The position numbers and the translations under genes were made by a program. A DNA stretch of 57,154 nt, from NCBI GenBank assembly GCA_028713675.1, contig JAQTNV010000021.1, forward strand, positions 1 through 57,154, written 5' to 3'. Position 1 is the first letter of the stretch; each line of letters begins with the position of its first letter. Shown here piece by piece: positions 41,310-51,300 of the stretch. This DNA is from a bacterium. GTDB taxonomy: Bacteria > Desulfobacterota > JAPLJL01. The notes below the pieces were generated by a model. It did not search any database, was not told the DNA's origin, and saw only the letters and a program-made list of their open reading frames with translations.

Positions 41310-42113
41310 ATGGGCAATTTAGATTCCCAGATTCTCTCCTTCCTGAAATTATTGAGTGAACTCGGCTCCGAAAACGAGTTCCAAAAAATCCAGATCGACG
41401 CCCAGGCGCTTTCCCCGGCCCCCTTCCCCAATCCCCCGAAAAAATCGCCGTCCGGCTCGGAACCCCGGGTCGGTTTTGTCCCTCAAAGCGAGATCTGGCT
41501 CGAGCTCGGTCCTCCCACCCTTCCCTCAATTCAGCTGCTCCTCTCGACCGATGATACCGCCCTGGTGAACAAGAACCAGGTCACTGTCCTGGGTGAAGAT
41601 TTGAACCAGCTGCCCCATGGTACCTATCCTTTCGCCCAGGTAATAATGGTCGCCGGCAACCGGCTGACCGACCGGCAGGAACAGGCGATTTTTTCCCTGA
41701 TCGCCCAGGCCTACCAGGCCAACGGCTGCATGTACCGGGCGGCCCAGGGCCGGATCTGGCTCCGCCTGCGCAAAGGGTCCATTGAGAGCGGATTCAATTT
41801 CCGGGTGCTCGGACAGGCTCTCTTTCAATCCATCCATGCCCAGGTCCCGGAGGTCGAGGCCTGCGAGGCGGTATTTATCAATTCCGATCCCCAGACCGTG
41901 GCGCGGGTCGTGGCTTTCTCGGAAGGTTTGTACCGGGCCCGCCGGGAAATCCTGAAGGAAAGATTTGCCAAAGTCGGGCAGGACGTTTACGAATGCGACA
42001 ATCCGTCGGATTGCGAAGCCTGCCCCGACGGCCCGGTTTGCGACCTGATCAAGGAAACCGTCCAGGTGATTAAAAAGCGCCGGGAAGAATTTTTCGGAAA
42101 GGAAAAACCCTGA
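41310..42113 (+). CDS. Unknown protein with four-cysteine motif
   Basis: 267 residues. The N-terminal third is Pro/Ser rich. A conserved-looking alpha/beta domain follows (TVLGEDLNQLPHGTYPFAQVIMVAGNRLTDRQEQAIFSLIAQAY), then a C-terminal helix and YECDNPSDCEACPDGPVCDL (pattern Cx5Cx2Cx5C, about residues 229-246), which could bind a metal or [4Fe-4S] cluster. No signal peptide. I do not recognise the family with confidence; the cysteine motif recalls proteins from anaerobes. Its TGA overlaps the proposed CTG start of the next gene. Confidence 0.68.
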   Translation: MGNLDSQILSFLKLLSELGSENEFQKIQIDAQALSPAPFPNPPKKSPSGSEPRVGFVPQSEIWLELGPPTLPSIQLLLSTDDTALVNKNQVTVLGEDLNQLPHGTYPFAQVIMVAGNRLTDRQEQAIFSLIAQAYQANGCMYRAAQGRIWLRLRKGSIESGFNFRVLGQALFQSIHAQVPEVEACEAVFINSDPQTVARVVAFSEGLYRARREILKERFAKVGQDVYECDNPSDCEACPDGPVCDLIKETVQVIKKRREEFFGKEKP

Positions 42114-43345
42114 GCCGCTCCTCATTCCGGCCCGCCCGCGCCCCCCAAGTCCTGCTTTTTGCCATGATCATTTGCCTCGTCCCGCCCGCTCCACGGGCCC
42201 GGGCCGAGTCGGGATCCGACCCCTATATCCTCACCTTCGGCACCATGTCCCCCGACAACAGCGTCTGGAGCGACATGCTGACCCAGCTGATCACTCCGTT
42301 TTTCAATGAAATGTTCGGCCGGAGGATGAAGCTGGTAACCTACTTCGGCGGGACCCGGGGTGACGACGACGGGATCGTGGACAAAATCCGGGCGGGAAAG
42401 CTGGACGGCTGCTTTTGCACCAACCAGGGCACGGTCAAGGCCGTCCCGGAAATGTCCGTTCTTTCCCTCCCGACCCTTTTTCGGAACTATGAGGAAGTGG
42501 ATTTTATCGAGGTCAAACTCCGGAAATACATCGAAGCGACCTACGAAAAGCAGGACCTGATGCTGCTCTTTCTCATTGACACCGGGTTTCTCTATTTCTT
42601 CAGCGTCAAAGACCCCTCTTCCCTGAATTCAATCCGTCAATTTAAAATCTTCTCCTGGTTCGGAGAAATCCAGGAGAAATCTTTCCTCGACCTCGGGCTT
42701 GACTCCTTCCCGGTTCCGATTCCCGAGCTCGCCGATTCGATCATCTCCGGGAAAACCAACGGCGGAGCCGGTCCCGCTCCCTGGCTCCTGGCCACCCACA
42801 CGAACACCTACATCAATTATTATCTGGATTTTCCCTGGTTCTACGGGGTTTCGACCGGATTCCTGGATCAAAAAGCGCTTCAGCGGATCATCGACAGACT
42901 GGAACGCAATCCCCGGGACTTCGAGTTGCTGAAAAAACAATTAGAAAAGTTCCAGAAGGAAGTCACGGAGGAATCAATTACCGCCAAACTCGGGCTCAAG
43001 GATAAGCATCTTCTCGAGGCGGCCCGCAAGCTGGTAGCCTGGAGCCGGAACCTGAGACTCGAATCGCCGAAGGACTTGTCCGGAATTCTGGCCGGGGTTT
43101 TCCGGGTTCCGGAAAAAGACTGGGCCCAATCCATCCGCGGATTCGAAACCCAGTGCCTGGACGGTTTTGAAAAACGGGGGATGAAAAAGGTCAGACTCGC
43201 GGAAAGCGACCGGGCCCGGCTGTTTCTCACCACCGCGCGGGTCTGGGAAGAATTTTCCGGCCGGCTTTACCCGGCGGCCCTGCTCGACGGCATCCGGGAC
43301 CGGCTGACCCAGTTCCGGGCCGGAAAGAAAGAAACCCTGGAGTAA
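42110..43345 (+). CDS. DctP-like periplasmic binding protein, CxC subgroup (first copy)
   Basis: About 411 residues if it starts at CTG 42110. From the first ATG (42164) the product would lack the basic start of a signal peptide. From CTG it reads LSRSSFRPARAPQVLLFAMI and ends PRARA, a proper signal, with GGAAAGGA six bases upstream and a CTGA overlap with the previous stop. The mature protein is DctP-like (YILTFGTMSPDNSVWSDML, LVTYFGGTRGDDDGIVDKIRAGKLDGCFCTNQGTVK). The CFC pair and a longer C-terminal helical region distinguish it from ordinary DctP. No TRAP permease is nearby. Paralogue of the gene at 46934. Confidence 0.8.
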   Translation: MSRSSFRPARAPQVLLFAMIICLVPPAPRARAESGSDPYILTFGTMSPDNSVWSDMLTQLITPFFNEMFGRRMKLVTYFGGTRGDDDGIVDKIRAGKLDGCFCTNQGTVKAVPEMSVLSLPTLFRNYEEVDFIEVKLRKYIEATYEKQDLMLLFLIDTGFLYFFSVKDPSSLNSIRQFKIFSWFGEIQEKSFLDLGLDSFPVPIPELADSIISGKTNGGAGPAPWLLATHTNTYINYYLDFPWFYGVSTGFLDQKALQRIIDRLERNPRDFELLKKQLEKFQKEVTEESITAKLGLKDKHLLEAARKLVAWSRNLRLESPKDLSGILAGVFRVPEKDWAQSIRGFETQCLDGFEKRGMKKVRLAESDRARLFLTTARVWEEFSGRLYPAALLDGIRDRLTQFRAGKKETLE

Positions 43346-43524
43346 AAATCCTCCCCAGTCCGGGGATAACCGAAAAAAATGTCCAGGAGGATGTCCCGAC
43401 CGGTCGGTGACGAGACCAGCGGCAAGCTTTATCCCCGCGAGTGGTTGGATAGGATCCGGAACAGCTGATCTAATCCTGCGCGGGCAAACAGTTAAAAATC
43501 GGAAGCGAACAAACCGCCGCGGGG

Positions 43525-44085
43525 TCAGTCCCAGAGGGTTTCGAACACCACCTCTTTTTTTCCGTCAATAACCTTTTCGGTGAAGCTCACCTGGGGATTC
43601 TGACCGCCGGCCATCTCAATGTAGACCTCCAGACAGCCGGCCAGCACGTGGAAAAAGATGGTGATGGCGGGAAGCTCGGTGACCCGGGTGACCCGAAACC
43701 TGGCTTTTTTGCCCTCCGCGAAAACCTGTTCCAGTCCCGAACCGGTGAAAAAGGTCTTCGAGGTCAGGGCAAAACCTTTCAGGGCAACCGGTACATCCTT
43801 GTCGCCGGTGAATTTAATGTCTTTATAAACTCCGGTGAAAATCTTGGCCCCGAAAACCCGGCCCCACATCCGGGCGTTCTCCGGCTTCTTGTCACCCAGG
43901 ACTTCGAAAACGGCGGTCAGGCAGCGGAGGAACGTGTCCAACTGGTACCAGCCGCTCGGGAAAATTAGCCCGGAGATGACCTCCCGGTCCTTTTCGGTCA
44001 GATAGCTGAGGATCCGTTCATCCTTGGAACTCCGGATGGTTTTGACAAAATCAACAAAAATGGTGCCCTTGACCTTCTCTTCCAT
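43525..44085 (-). CDS. Tandem paralogue A, unknown family
   Basis: 186 residues, no signal peptide. Shares more than half its residues with the product of the next gene upstream: IRSSKDERILSYLTEKDREVISG, LDTFLRCLTAVFEVLGDKKPENAR and ITIFFHVLAGCLEVYIEMAGG. The pattern recalls the DUF2378/TIGR02265 family of myxobacteria or the bacterial V4R/HNOB type of small ligand-binding proteins, but I cannot decide. GGAGGT precedes the ATG, 25 bases after the upstream paralogue. Confidence 0.7.
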   Translation of the reverse strand: MEEKVKGTIFVDFVKTIRSSKDERILSYLTEKDREVISGLIFPSGWYQLDTFLRCLTAVFEVLGDKKPENARMWGRVFGAKIFTGVYKDIKFTGDKDVPVALKGFALTSKTFFTGSGLEQVFAEGKKARFRVTRVTELPAITIFFHVLAGCLEVYIEMAGGQNPQVSFTEKVIDGKKEVVFETLWD

Positions 44086-44110
44086 GTTATCCCAACCTCC
44101 GGCGGATAGT

Positions 44111-44680
44111 TTAATCCCACCGCGCGCTGAAAACCGCTTCCTTTTTGTTGTTCACTTCGGTTTGGGAACATTCCACCCGGGCATTTTTCCCCCCGGACAG
44201 TTCGATATAAGCCTCGATGCACCCGGCCAACACGTGGAAATAAATCGGGATCGCTGGAAGTTCCGGGATCCGGATCACCCGCAGGCGGGCGCTTTGCCGG
44301 TCCAGGGCGGTCAATTCCAGGCTGGAATCGGAAAAAAAGGTTTTGGAAATCAGGGCAAACCTTTTCAGCGCGTCCGGGACATCGCTGGCCGCGGAATATG
44401 AGATTTCCTTATAAACATTGGAAAATATCTTCCCGCCGAAAATCCGGCCCCAGGTCCGCGCGTTTTCCGGGTTCTTTTCTCCCAGGACCTCGAAGACCGC
44501 CGTCAGGCAGCGGCCAAAGGTATCGAGCGGGTACCAGCCGCCCGGAAAAATCACCCCGGAGACGATATTCCGGTCTTTTTCCGTGAGGTAGCTGAAAAGG
44601 CGCTCGTCCTTGGCGTTCCGGATGGTTTTGACGAAATCGATTAAAACAATCCCTTTTACTTTTTCTTTTTCCGGTTCCAT
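44111..44680 (-). CDS. Tandem paralogue B, unknown family
   Basis: 189 residues, closely similar to the downstream product (IRNAKDERLFSYLTEKDRNIVSG, LDTFGRCLTAVFEVLGEKNPENAR, IPIYFHVLAGCIEAYIELSGG). First gene of a two-gene unit. Differences lie mainly at the ends and at about residues 125-145, suggesting a shared fold with different partners or ligands. No ribosome-binding site is obvious. Divergent from typA. Confidence 0.7.
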   Translation of the reverse strand: MEPEKEKVKGIVLIDFVKTIRNAKDERLFSYLTEKDRNIVSGVIFPGGWYPLDTFGRCLTAVFEVLGEKNPENARTWGRIFGGKIFSNVYKEISYSAASDVPDALKRFALISKTFFSDSSLELTALDRQSARLRVIRIPELPAIPIYFHVLAGCIEAYIELSGGKNARVECSQTEVNNKKEAVFSARWD

Positions 44681-44870
44681 TTGCGAAATAATGATCGGTT
44701 ATGTCTTTAATATATGCCTTTTATGAAGGATTAGGCAATATTAAAGGACTTTTACCGACTCTTTAAGGTCGGCTCCTGATAATACCGTAATAAAACTCCG
44801 CCTGAGTCTTGCCGCCGGGATCAATGTTCAGTAACCTATATCGTTAACTTAGTGAACAAAGGAAAATAAC

Positions 44871-46724
44871 TTGCCGATTCGAGAAAACATTCGCAATGTC
44901 GCCATCGTCGCCCATGTCGACCATGGCAAGACCACCCTGATCGATGCCATGCTCCGGCAGACGGGGGTATTCCGTTCCAACGAGGTCATCGAGGAAAGGG
45001 TCATGGACTCCAATCCCCTGGAGCGCGAACGCGGCATCACCATCTTTTCCAAGCACGCCTCCATCAATTACGCGGGGATCAAGATCAACATCATCGACAC
45101 CCCTGGTCACGCCGATTTCGGGGGCGAGGTGGAGAGGATCCTGCAAATGGTGGACGGGGTACTCCTGCTCGTGGACGCCGCCGAGGGGCCTCTCCCCCAG
45201 ACCAAGTTCGTCCTGCGGAAGGCTCTGGAGCGGGGTTTGCAGGCGGTGGTCGTCATCAACAAGGTCGACCGCTCCGACGCCGAGCCCCATGCCACCCTGA
45301 ATAAAATTTTCGATCTGTTCGTTTCGCTGGGAGCCAGCGACGAGCAGCTGGATTTTCCCGTCCTCTACGCGAGTTCGCGTCATGGCTTCGCCGGCCGGGA
45401 ATTGGGGGACGGGAACACGGATCTCCGTCCCCTGTTCGAGACCATCCTGTCCCATGTCCCCGGGCCCCGGGTCGAGCCGGGAAAGCCCCTTCAGCTTCTG
45501 GTCACCAATACCGAGCATTCTGATTACCTGGACCGCCTGGCCATCGGCCGGGTCAGCCGGGGAAAGATCTCCAAATCCCAGAACGTCGTCGCGGTCCGGC
45601 ACCAGGACGGGAGCCTCTCGCCCTTCAAAATCACCGCCCTCTTCTCCTACCAGGGCCTGAAACGAGAGGAAGTCCAGGAAGTCCAGGCCGGGGATATCAC
45701 CGTCCTGGCCGGGCTGGAGGATGTCCGGATCGGGGACACGGTGGCCGACCCCGACAATCCGGAAGCCCTGCCCGGACTGTCCGTGGATGAACCGACCATC
45801 AGCATGGTCTTTTCCGTCAACGACAGCCCCTTCGCCGGCCGGGAGGGCCAGTATGTCACTTCCCGGCACCTGCGCGACCGGCTTTACCGGGAAGCCCTGA
45901 CCAATTTGAGCCTGCGGGTCGAGGACACCGGAACCACCGAGGCCCTGAAGGTTTCCGGCCGGGGCGAGATGCACCTTTCGATCCTGATCGAAACCCTGCG
46001 GCGGGAGGGCTATGAATTCCAGGTCAGCAAGCCCGAACCCATTCTCCGCCGGGAGGGAGATAAAACCCTCGAGCCCTACGAGGACCTGACCCTGGACGTG
46101 AACAAAGAAAACGCGGGCGATTGCATGGAAAGGCTCGGCTCCCGGAAAGCCGAACTCGTCTCCATGCACACCGGTCCCGACGGACGGACCCGGCTCTCCT
46201 TCCTGATCCCCTCGCGCTGCCTGATGGGCTTCAGAAACGAATTCCTGACCATCACCCGGGGCGAAGGCCTGATGTACCGGATGACCGCCGGTTACCATGC
46301 CTTCAAAGGCGGAGACATCGGCCGCCTGCGCGGGGTCCTGGTCTCCGGCAACCTCGGGCCCACCTCCGCCTATGCCCTGTTCCACCTCTCCGACCGCGGG
46401 GAGTTTTTCATTCTCGCCGGGGAAGAGGTTTACCCGGGCATGATCGTGGGCGAGCACACCCGGGACATCGACCTCGCAGTCAACGTCTGCAAGGCCAAGC
46501 GGGCCTCCAATGTCCGGTCCAAGGCTTCCGATGAAGCCCTGACCATCGCCCCGCCCCGCCTGATGAGCCTGGAACAGATGCTGGAATACATGAATGACGA
46601 CGAGCTGCTCGAGGTGACCCCGAAATCCCTCCGGATGCGGAAGAGGATCCTGGACGCCCTTGACCGGAAACGCTCCGACCGGACTCGGGAGCGGGCGGCC
46701 GAAGCCGCCGGCCAGAAAAAATAA
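44871..46724 (+). CDS. typA: Ribosome-associated translational GTPase TypA/BipA
   Basis: 617 residues, family length. G1 AHVDHGKT, switch region [16 protein letters not shown]3 [13 protein letters not shown]4 NKVD; elongation-factor domains follow, and the TypA-specific C-terminal half has [25 protein letters not shown] and [24 protein letters not shown] start at 44871, with AAAGGA ahead. TypA binds ribosomes and aids assembly and stress or cold growth. Monocistronic. Confidence 0.97.
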   Translation: MPIRENIRNVAIVAHVDHGKTTLIDAMLRQTGVFRSNEVIEERVMDSNPLERERGITIFSKHASINYAGIKINIIDTPGHADFGGEVERILQMVDGVLLLVDAAEGPLPQTKFVLRKALERGLQAVVVINKVDRSDAEPHATLNKIFDLFVSLGASDEQLDFPVLYASSRHGFAGRELGDGNTDLRPLFETILSHVPGPRVEPGKPLQLLVTNTEHSDYLDRLAIGRVSRGKISKSQNVVAVRHQDGSLSPFKITALFSYQGLKREEVQEVQAGDITVLAGLEDVRIGDTVADPDNPEALPGLSVDEPTISMVFSVNDSPFAGREGQYVTSRHLRDRLYREALTNLSLRVEDTGTTEALKVSGRGEMHLSILIETLRREGYEFQVSKPEPILRREGDKTLEPYEDLTLDVNKENAGDCMERLGSRKAELVSMHTGPDGRTRLSFLIPSRCLMGFRNEFLTITRGEGLMYRMTAGYHAFKGGDIGRLRGVLVSGNLGPTSAYALFHLSDRGEFFILAGEEVYPGMIVGEHTRDIDLAVNVCKAKRASNVRSKASDEALTIAPPRLMSLEQMLEYMNDDELLEVTPKSLRMRKRILDALDRKRSDRTRERAAEAAGQKK

Positions 46725-46933
46725 GCGCTTTTACTCTTTCCCCTCCTGAGCCCGCCGGTTCCGTGATGAAACGGAAATCCCCTGCGATTTTCACAATTTA
46801 GATTGAACCCGAAAAATGCAGTTAGTATTTTAGAATATTATGTAGTTGCCCGTTTCGGGTTGAATTCAAATCAGACTTGGGGTATACAATTGTTACCGGA
46901 TTACAACCTTCCGGGATAACAATGTTTTTTTAA

Positions 46934-48199
46934 TTGAATAATTTGAGGATCAATAAATATCGGTTTGTTCTCCGCCGGTCCGGCGCGGCCTTTATTTTCG
47001 GCCTGCTTTTTTCCCTGGTCCTGATTTTTCCCTCCCGGCTCCCGGCCGCGGCTGATTCCGGAAGCCCGCCTTACCTGATCAAGTTCGGGACCATGGCCCC
47101 GGCCGAGAGCGCCTGGACCGAAATCCCCAACAAAATCATTATCCCGCTGGTCGGAAGCATGTTCGGAAACCGGCTCAAGCTGGTGGTTTATTACGGCGGG
47201 ACCATGGGAGACGACGAGGAAATCCTGGAAAAAATCCAGAAGGGCCAGCTGGACGCCTGCAGCTGCACCAACCAGGGAACGGTCAAGCTCCTGCCCGATC
47301 TCTCGGTGCTGACCCTGCCCCTGCTTTTCCAATCCTATGACGAGGTTGATTTTGTCGAGCAGAAACTGCGCAAATACATCGAGACCCGGTTCGAGGAGCG
47401 GGGGTTCAGATTGCTTTTCATCGTCGACACCGGATTCCTGTATTTCTTCAGCCAGAGCGACCCTTCCACTTTCGCCCGCATCCGGGACCAGAAGGTCTTT
47501 TCCTGGTTCGGGGTGATCCAGGACCGGACCTTTAATTACCTGGGGATCAACCCCATCCCGGTCGCCGTCCCGGAACTGGCCCCCTCAATTTCCAAAAATC
47601 TGATTAACGCCGGCGCGGGGCCGGCCTCCTGGCTGCTGGCGACCCAGATGTATTCCCACATGAGATATGTCCTGGCGGAACCGATTTTTTACGGACCCTC
47701 CACCGGGTTTGTCAGCCGGCGCCGGCTGGATTCCATCACTTCCGATCTGCGGGCCAAGCCCTCGGAATTCGCCCTGATCCGGAAAAATTTCCAGGCCTTC
47801 GCCGGCAGCGTGGACGCCGAATCTTTCCTGGACAGTAAAGGCATCCGCGACCAGGAATTGCGGAAGAGCGGCCGGGAATTAATTGCCTGGATCCGCGAGC
47901 AGAAACTGGAAACCCCCGAAAACGTGGTCGAGATCATCATCGGCCTGTTCCAGAAATCGGAACCCGCCTGGCGCCGCTCCATCCGCGAATTCGAGGCCGA
48001 ATGCTTCAAGGGATTTTTCTCGCGGGGAATGAAAAAAGCCCGCCTCCAGGAAAGCGACCGCCGCACCCTGCTTCTGGCTACGGGACGGGTCTGGGAGGAA
48101 TTTTCCGGACAGCTTTACCCCCCCACCCTGCTTTCCGGGATCAAGGACCGGCTGGTCCAATACCGGGCGGGGAAAGCCACTCCCTCCGGATCAGAGTAA
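46934..48199 (+). CDS. DctP-like periplasmic binding protein, CxC subgroup (second copy)
   Basis: About 421 residues from TTG 46934. Signal peptide (basic KYRFVLRRSG, hydrophobic core, RLPAAA), then YLIKFGTMAPAESAWTEI, LVVYYGGTMGDDEEILEKIQKGQLDACSCTNQGTVK and FIVDTGFLYFFSQSDPSTFARI. It is collinear with the 42110 product, including a Cys-x-Cys pair (CSC), the EFxxxCFxGFxxRGMKKxRLxESDR C-terminal region and the final RVWEEFSGQLYPP. The pair form a subgroup distinct from the DctP protein at 35.7 kb. No permease subunits nearby. Start codon uncertain (no ribosome-binding site seen for TTG). Confidence 0.82.
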   Translation: MNNLRINKYRFVLRRSGAAFIFGLLFSLVLIFPSRLPAAADSGSPPYLIKFGTMAPAESAWTEIPNKIIIPLVGSMFGNRLKLVVYYGGTMGDDEEILEKIQKGQLDACSCTNQGTVKLLPDLSVLTLPLLFQSYDEVDFVEQKLRKYIETRFEERGFRLLFIVDTGFLYFFSQSDPSTFARIRDQKVFSWFGVIQDRTFNYLGINPIPVAVPELAPSISKNLINAGAGPASWLLATQMYSHMRYVLAEPIFYGPSTGFVSRRRLDSITSDLRAKPSEFALIRKNFQAFAGSVDAESFLDSKGIRDQELRKSGRELIAWIREQKLETPENVVEIIIGLFQKSEPAWRRSIREFEAECFKGFFSRGMKKARLQESDRRTLLLATGRVWEEFSGQLYPPTLLSGIKDRLVQYRAGKATPSGSE

Positions 48200-48269
48200 T
48201 CCTGATCCGGGTCCCTCCCATCCTTTTATATTCGTAGCATCAGGCGATCCCGGAATAATCCGTCAAAAA

Positions 48270-48299
48270 AAACGGCCCCGCCTGATAGCGGGGCCGTTT
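48270..48299 (-). terminator. Terminator of the Kelch lipoprotein cluster
   Basis: Stem AAACGGCCCCGC (48270-48281) / GCGGGGCCGTTT (48288-48299), loop CTGATA, with an A run at 48265-48272 giving the T tract on the minus strand. It can also stop plus-strand transcripts. Confidence 0.85.
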
Positions 48300-48350
48300 G
48301 AAATCAGCGGCTCCGGTTACGGAACCGTTTTATCTTACCCCCAACGGGAA

Positions 48351-51300
48351 TCAGGGAACTATAACTTCCCCTCCTCCGCTCTCAAACGGTAGTTCGAAAG
48401 CTTCTCCGGAAGTATCTCCCGTCTGGAAGCTGAAACGTCCTCCGGTGTCCATATAATTCCCGGCACCTTTAAAAGCCAGGAAATTATACCCGCCCCAAAT
48501 GATCATCTCGTTCCCGGTCCAGACCGCGGTGTGGAAGACCCGGCCCGAAGGAGCGCCGGTCAGCACGGTTCCCACCCAGGTATCACCGGAGGGATCGTAG
48601 ATGCCGCCGCTTCGATAGTAATAACTGTCATCCATTCCACCCCAGACAATCATCGCCCCAAAAGCCCAGATGGCGGTATGATTACTCCTCCCGGAAGGAG
48701 CGAACTTGGTGGTTACCGGCTTCCAGGTATCCTGATCGGGATCGTATAGCCCTCCGTCATTAAAGTAGTTATAACCATCATCTCCGCCCCAGACGATCAT
48801 CTGGTAGCCGGTCCAGACGACCGAATGATTTTCCCTGCCCGTCGGGGCATCGGTGGTGGAAATCGGCTCCCAGGAATCGAGGGCGGGATCGTATCGGCCT
48901 CCGTCATTCGCATAATAGTAGGTCTGATCCAATCCGCCCCAGACAATCATCTCCGTCCCCGTCCAGACGGCGGTGTGATAGTGCCGGCCGGAAGGCGTAT
49001 TCAGATCAACCGCAGTAGGCATCCAGGAATCGGTGACGGGATCGTATCGGCCTCCGTCATTCACGGGGTAGGAGGTCTGATCCAATCCGCCCCAGACGAT
49101 CATCTCCGCCCCGGTCCAGACGACGGTATGGTCCTGCCGGCCGGAAGGCGTATTCGCGCCAATCGTAACGGGCGTCCAGGAATCCCCGGCGGGATCGTAC
49201 TGGCCCCCGTCATTTACCAGGGACTCGCTCCAATCATACCCGCCCCAGATGATCATCTTTGTCCCCGTCCAGACCGCGGTGTGGAAATACCGGCCCGAGG
49301 GCGTATACGCATCAATCATAATTGGCGTCCAGGAATCGGTGGCGGGGTCGTATCGGCCCCCATCGTTCAGGAAATTATTATTCATATCCATGCCGCCCCA
49401 GACGATCATTTCCGTCCCGGTCCAGACCGCGGTGTGGTATTCCCTTCCCGAAGGTATGGTTGCGCCTGTGTCGGTGGCCGTCCAGGAATCCTGGGCCGGG
49501 TTGTACCGCCCGCCGTCGATGAGATTGGATCCCACGTCTTCTCCGCCCCAGACAATCATCTCCGTCCCCGTCCAGACCGCGGAGTGATAGTCTCTCTCAC
49601 TCGGAGCGTTTTCAACGGAAACCGGGGTCCAGGAATCATCGGCCGGATCATAACGTCCCCCGTCGTTGTAGCAATATTCATTTCCGCCTTCACCCATATT
49701 TTCATAATAATATCCGCCCCAGACGATCATTTCCGTCCCGGTCCAGACCGCGGAGTGATAGCCTCTCACCGAGGGAACATTTTCCCCGGTGCCGGTGAGC
49801 GTCCAGGTATCGGTAAATGGATTGTACCGGCCCCCGTCATTCAGGTAAAAATCGTAAGGGTAAGTCCCGCCGTCGTAATAATGGCCGCCCCAGACGATCA
49901 TTTCCGATCCCGTCCAAACCGCGGTGAAGTCGGTCCTCCCGGAAGGCACCACGCTGGTGGCCATGGGGGTCCAGGTATCGTCCGCCGGATTGTATCTCCC
50001 TCCGGTGTTGGTATACGAACTGCCCATGCTGTAATCGACAAATCCTCCCCAGACCAGCATTTCGTTCCCGGTCCAGACCGCGGTGTGCGAATACCTTCCG
50101 GAAGGCACGTCGACGTCCACGTTGGTGGGGGTCCAGGTATCGTCGGAGGGATTGTATTTGCCTCCATCGTTAAACATGGTCATGCCGGCGTGGTACGTCC
50201 CGCCCCAGACGATCATCTCCGTCCCCGTCCAGACCGCGGTGTGATCCTGGCGGCCGGAAGGCGTATTTCCGTCAACAGCGATGGCCGTCCAGGAATCGCT
50301 GGACGGGTTATAACGCCCGCCATCGTTCAGATATGAGCCATTGTATCCACCCCAGACGATCATCTCGGTTCCGGTCCAGACGGCGGTATGGTAATACCGT
50401 CCGGAAGGTGTATTGGCGTCCTGGGCGATGGGAGTCCAGGTGTCGTTGTAGGGGTCATAAACGCCGCCGTCAATCGGTAATTCCCCATTGGTCCCGCCCC
50501 AGACGATCATTTTTGACCCGGTCCAGACCGCGGCATGGCCGTACCTGGACGAGGGCACATTGGCGTCCGTGCTGGTGGGCGTCCAGGTATCGGTATTGGG
50601 ATTGTACCGGCCCCCGGTATTGGTCACCCCGAAGTGGTAGTTCCCGCCCCAGACAACCATCAAGCCATCGTTGTTGTCCCAGACGGCAGTATGATCCGCC
50701 CGGGCCGCAGGCACCCCGGTGGCGGTACTGGTGGAAATCCAGGAATCGGTGGAGGGATTATACCGGCCCCCGGTGTCAAGATTCTGGTAATTATACCCGC
50801 CCCAAACGATCATTTCCGTCCCGGTCCAGACTGCGGTATGCTGCTGCCTCGCCTGTGGTGCGCTCTCGCTCGAGTCGGTGGCTGTCCAGGCATCGATGGA
50901 GGGATTATATCGTCCTCCGGTATTCAGGTAGCCCGAGTCGTCGATCCCGCCCCAGACGATCATTTCCGTTCCGGTCCAGACCGAGGTGGCAGCCATCCTC
51001 CGGGAAGGCACCTGGGGAGGCTGGGTGGCTTTCCAGGAATCGGTTTCCGGGTCGTATCTTCCACCAGTGTCGAAATAGGAGTAACTGTCGGTTCCGCCCC
51101 AGACGATCATCTCGGCCCCCGTCCAGACGGCCTGGTGAAAATCCCGGCCGGAAGGCACATCGCCATCGACACTGGTAGGGGTCCAGGAATCGCTGCCGGG
51201 GTTGTATCTGGCCCCGGTATTAAGATAATAGGAGTCATCGTATCCGCCCCATACAATCATTTCTTTTCCCGTCCAGACCGCGGAGTGAGCATATCGGGGA

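Noticed and set aside
44844..46457. Antisense open frame of 537 codons over typA
   Set aside because: Shadow of a strongly conserved gene; composition is typical of antisense frames.
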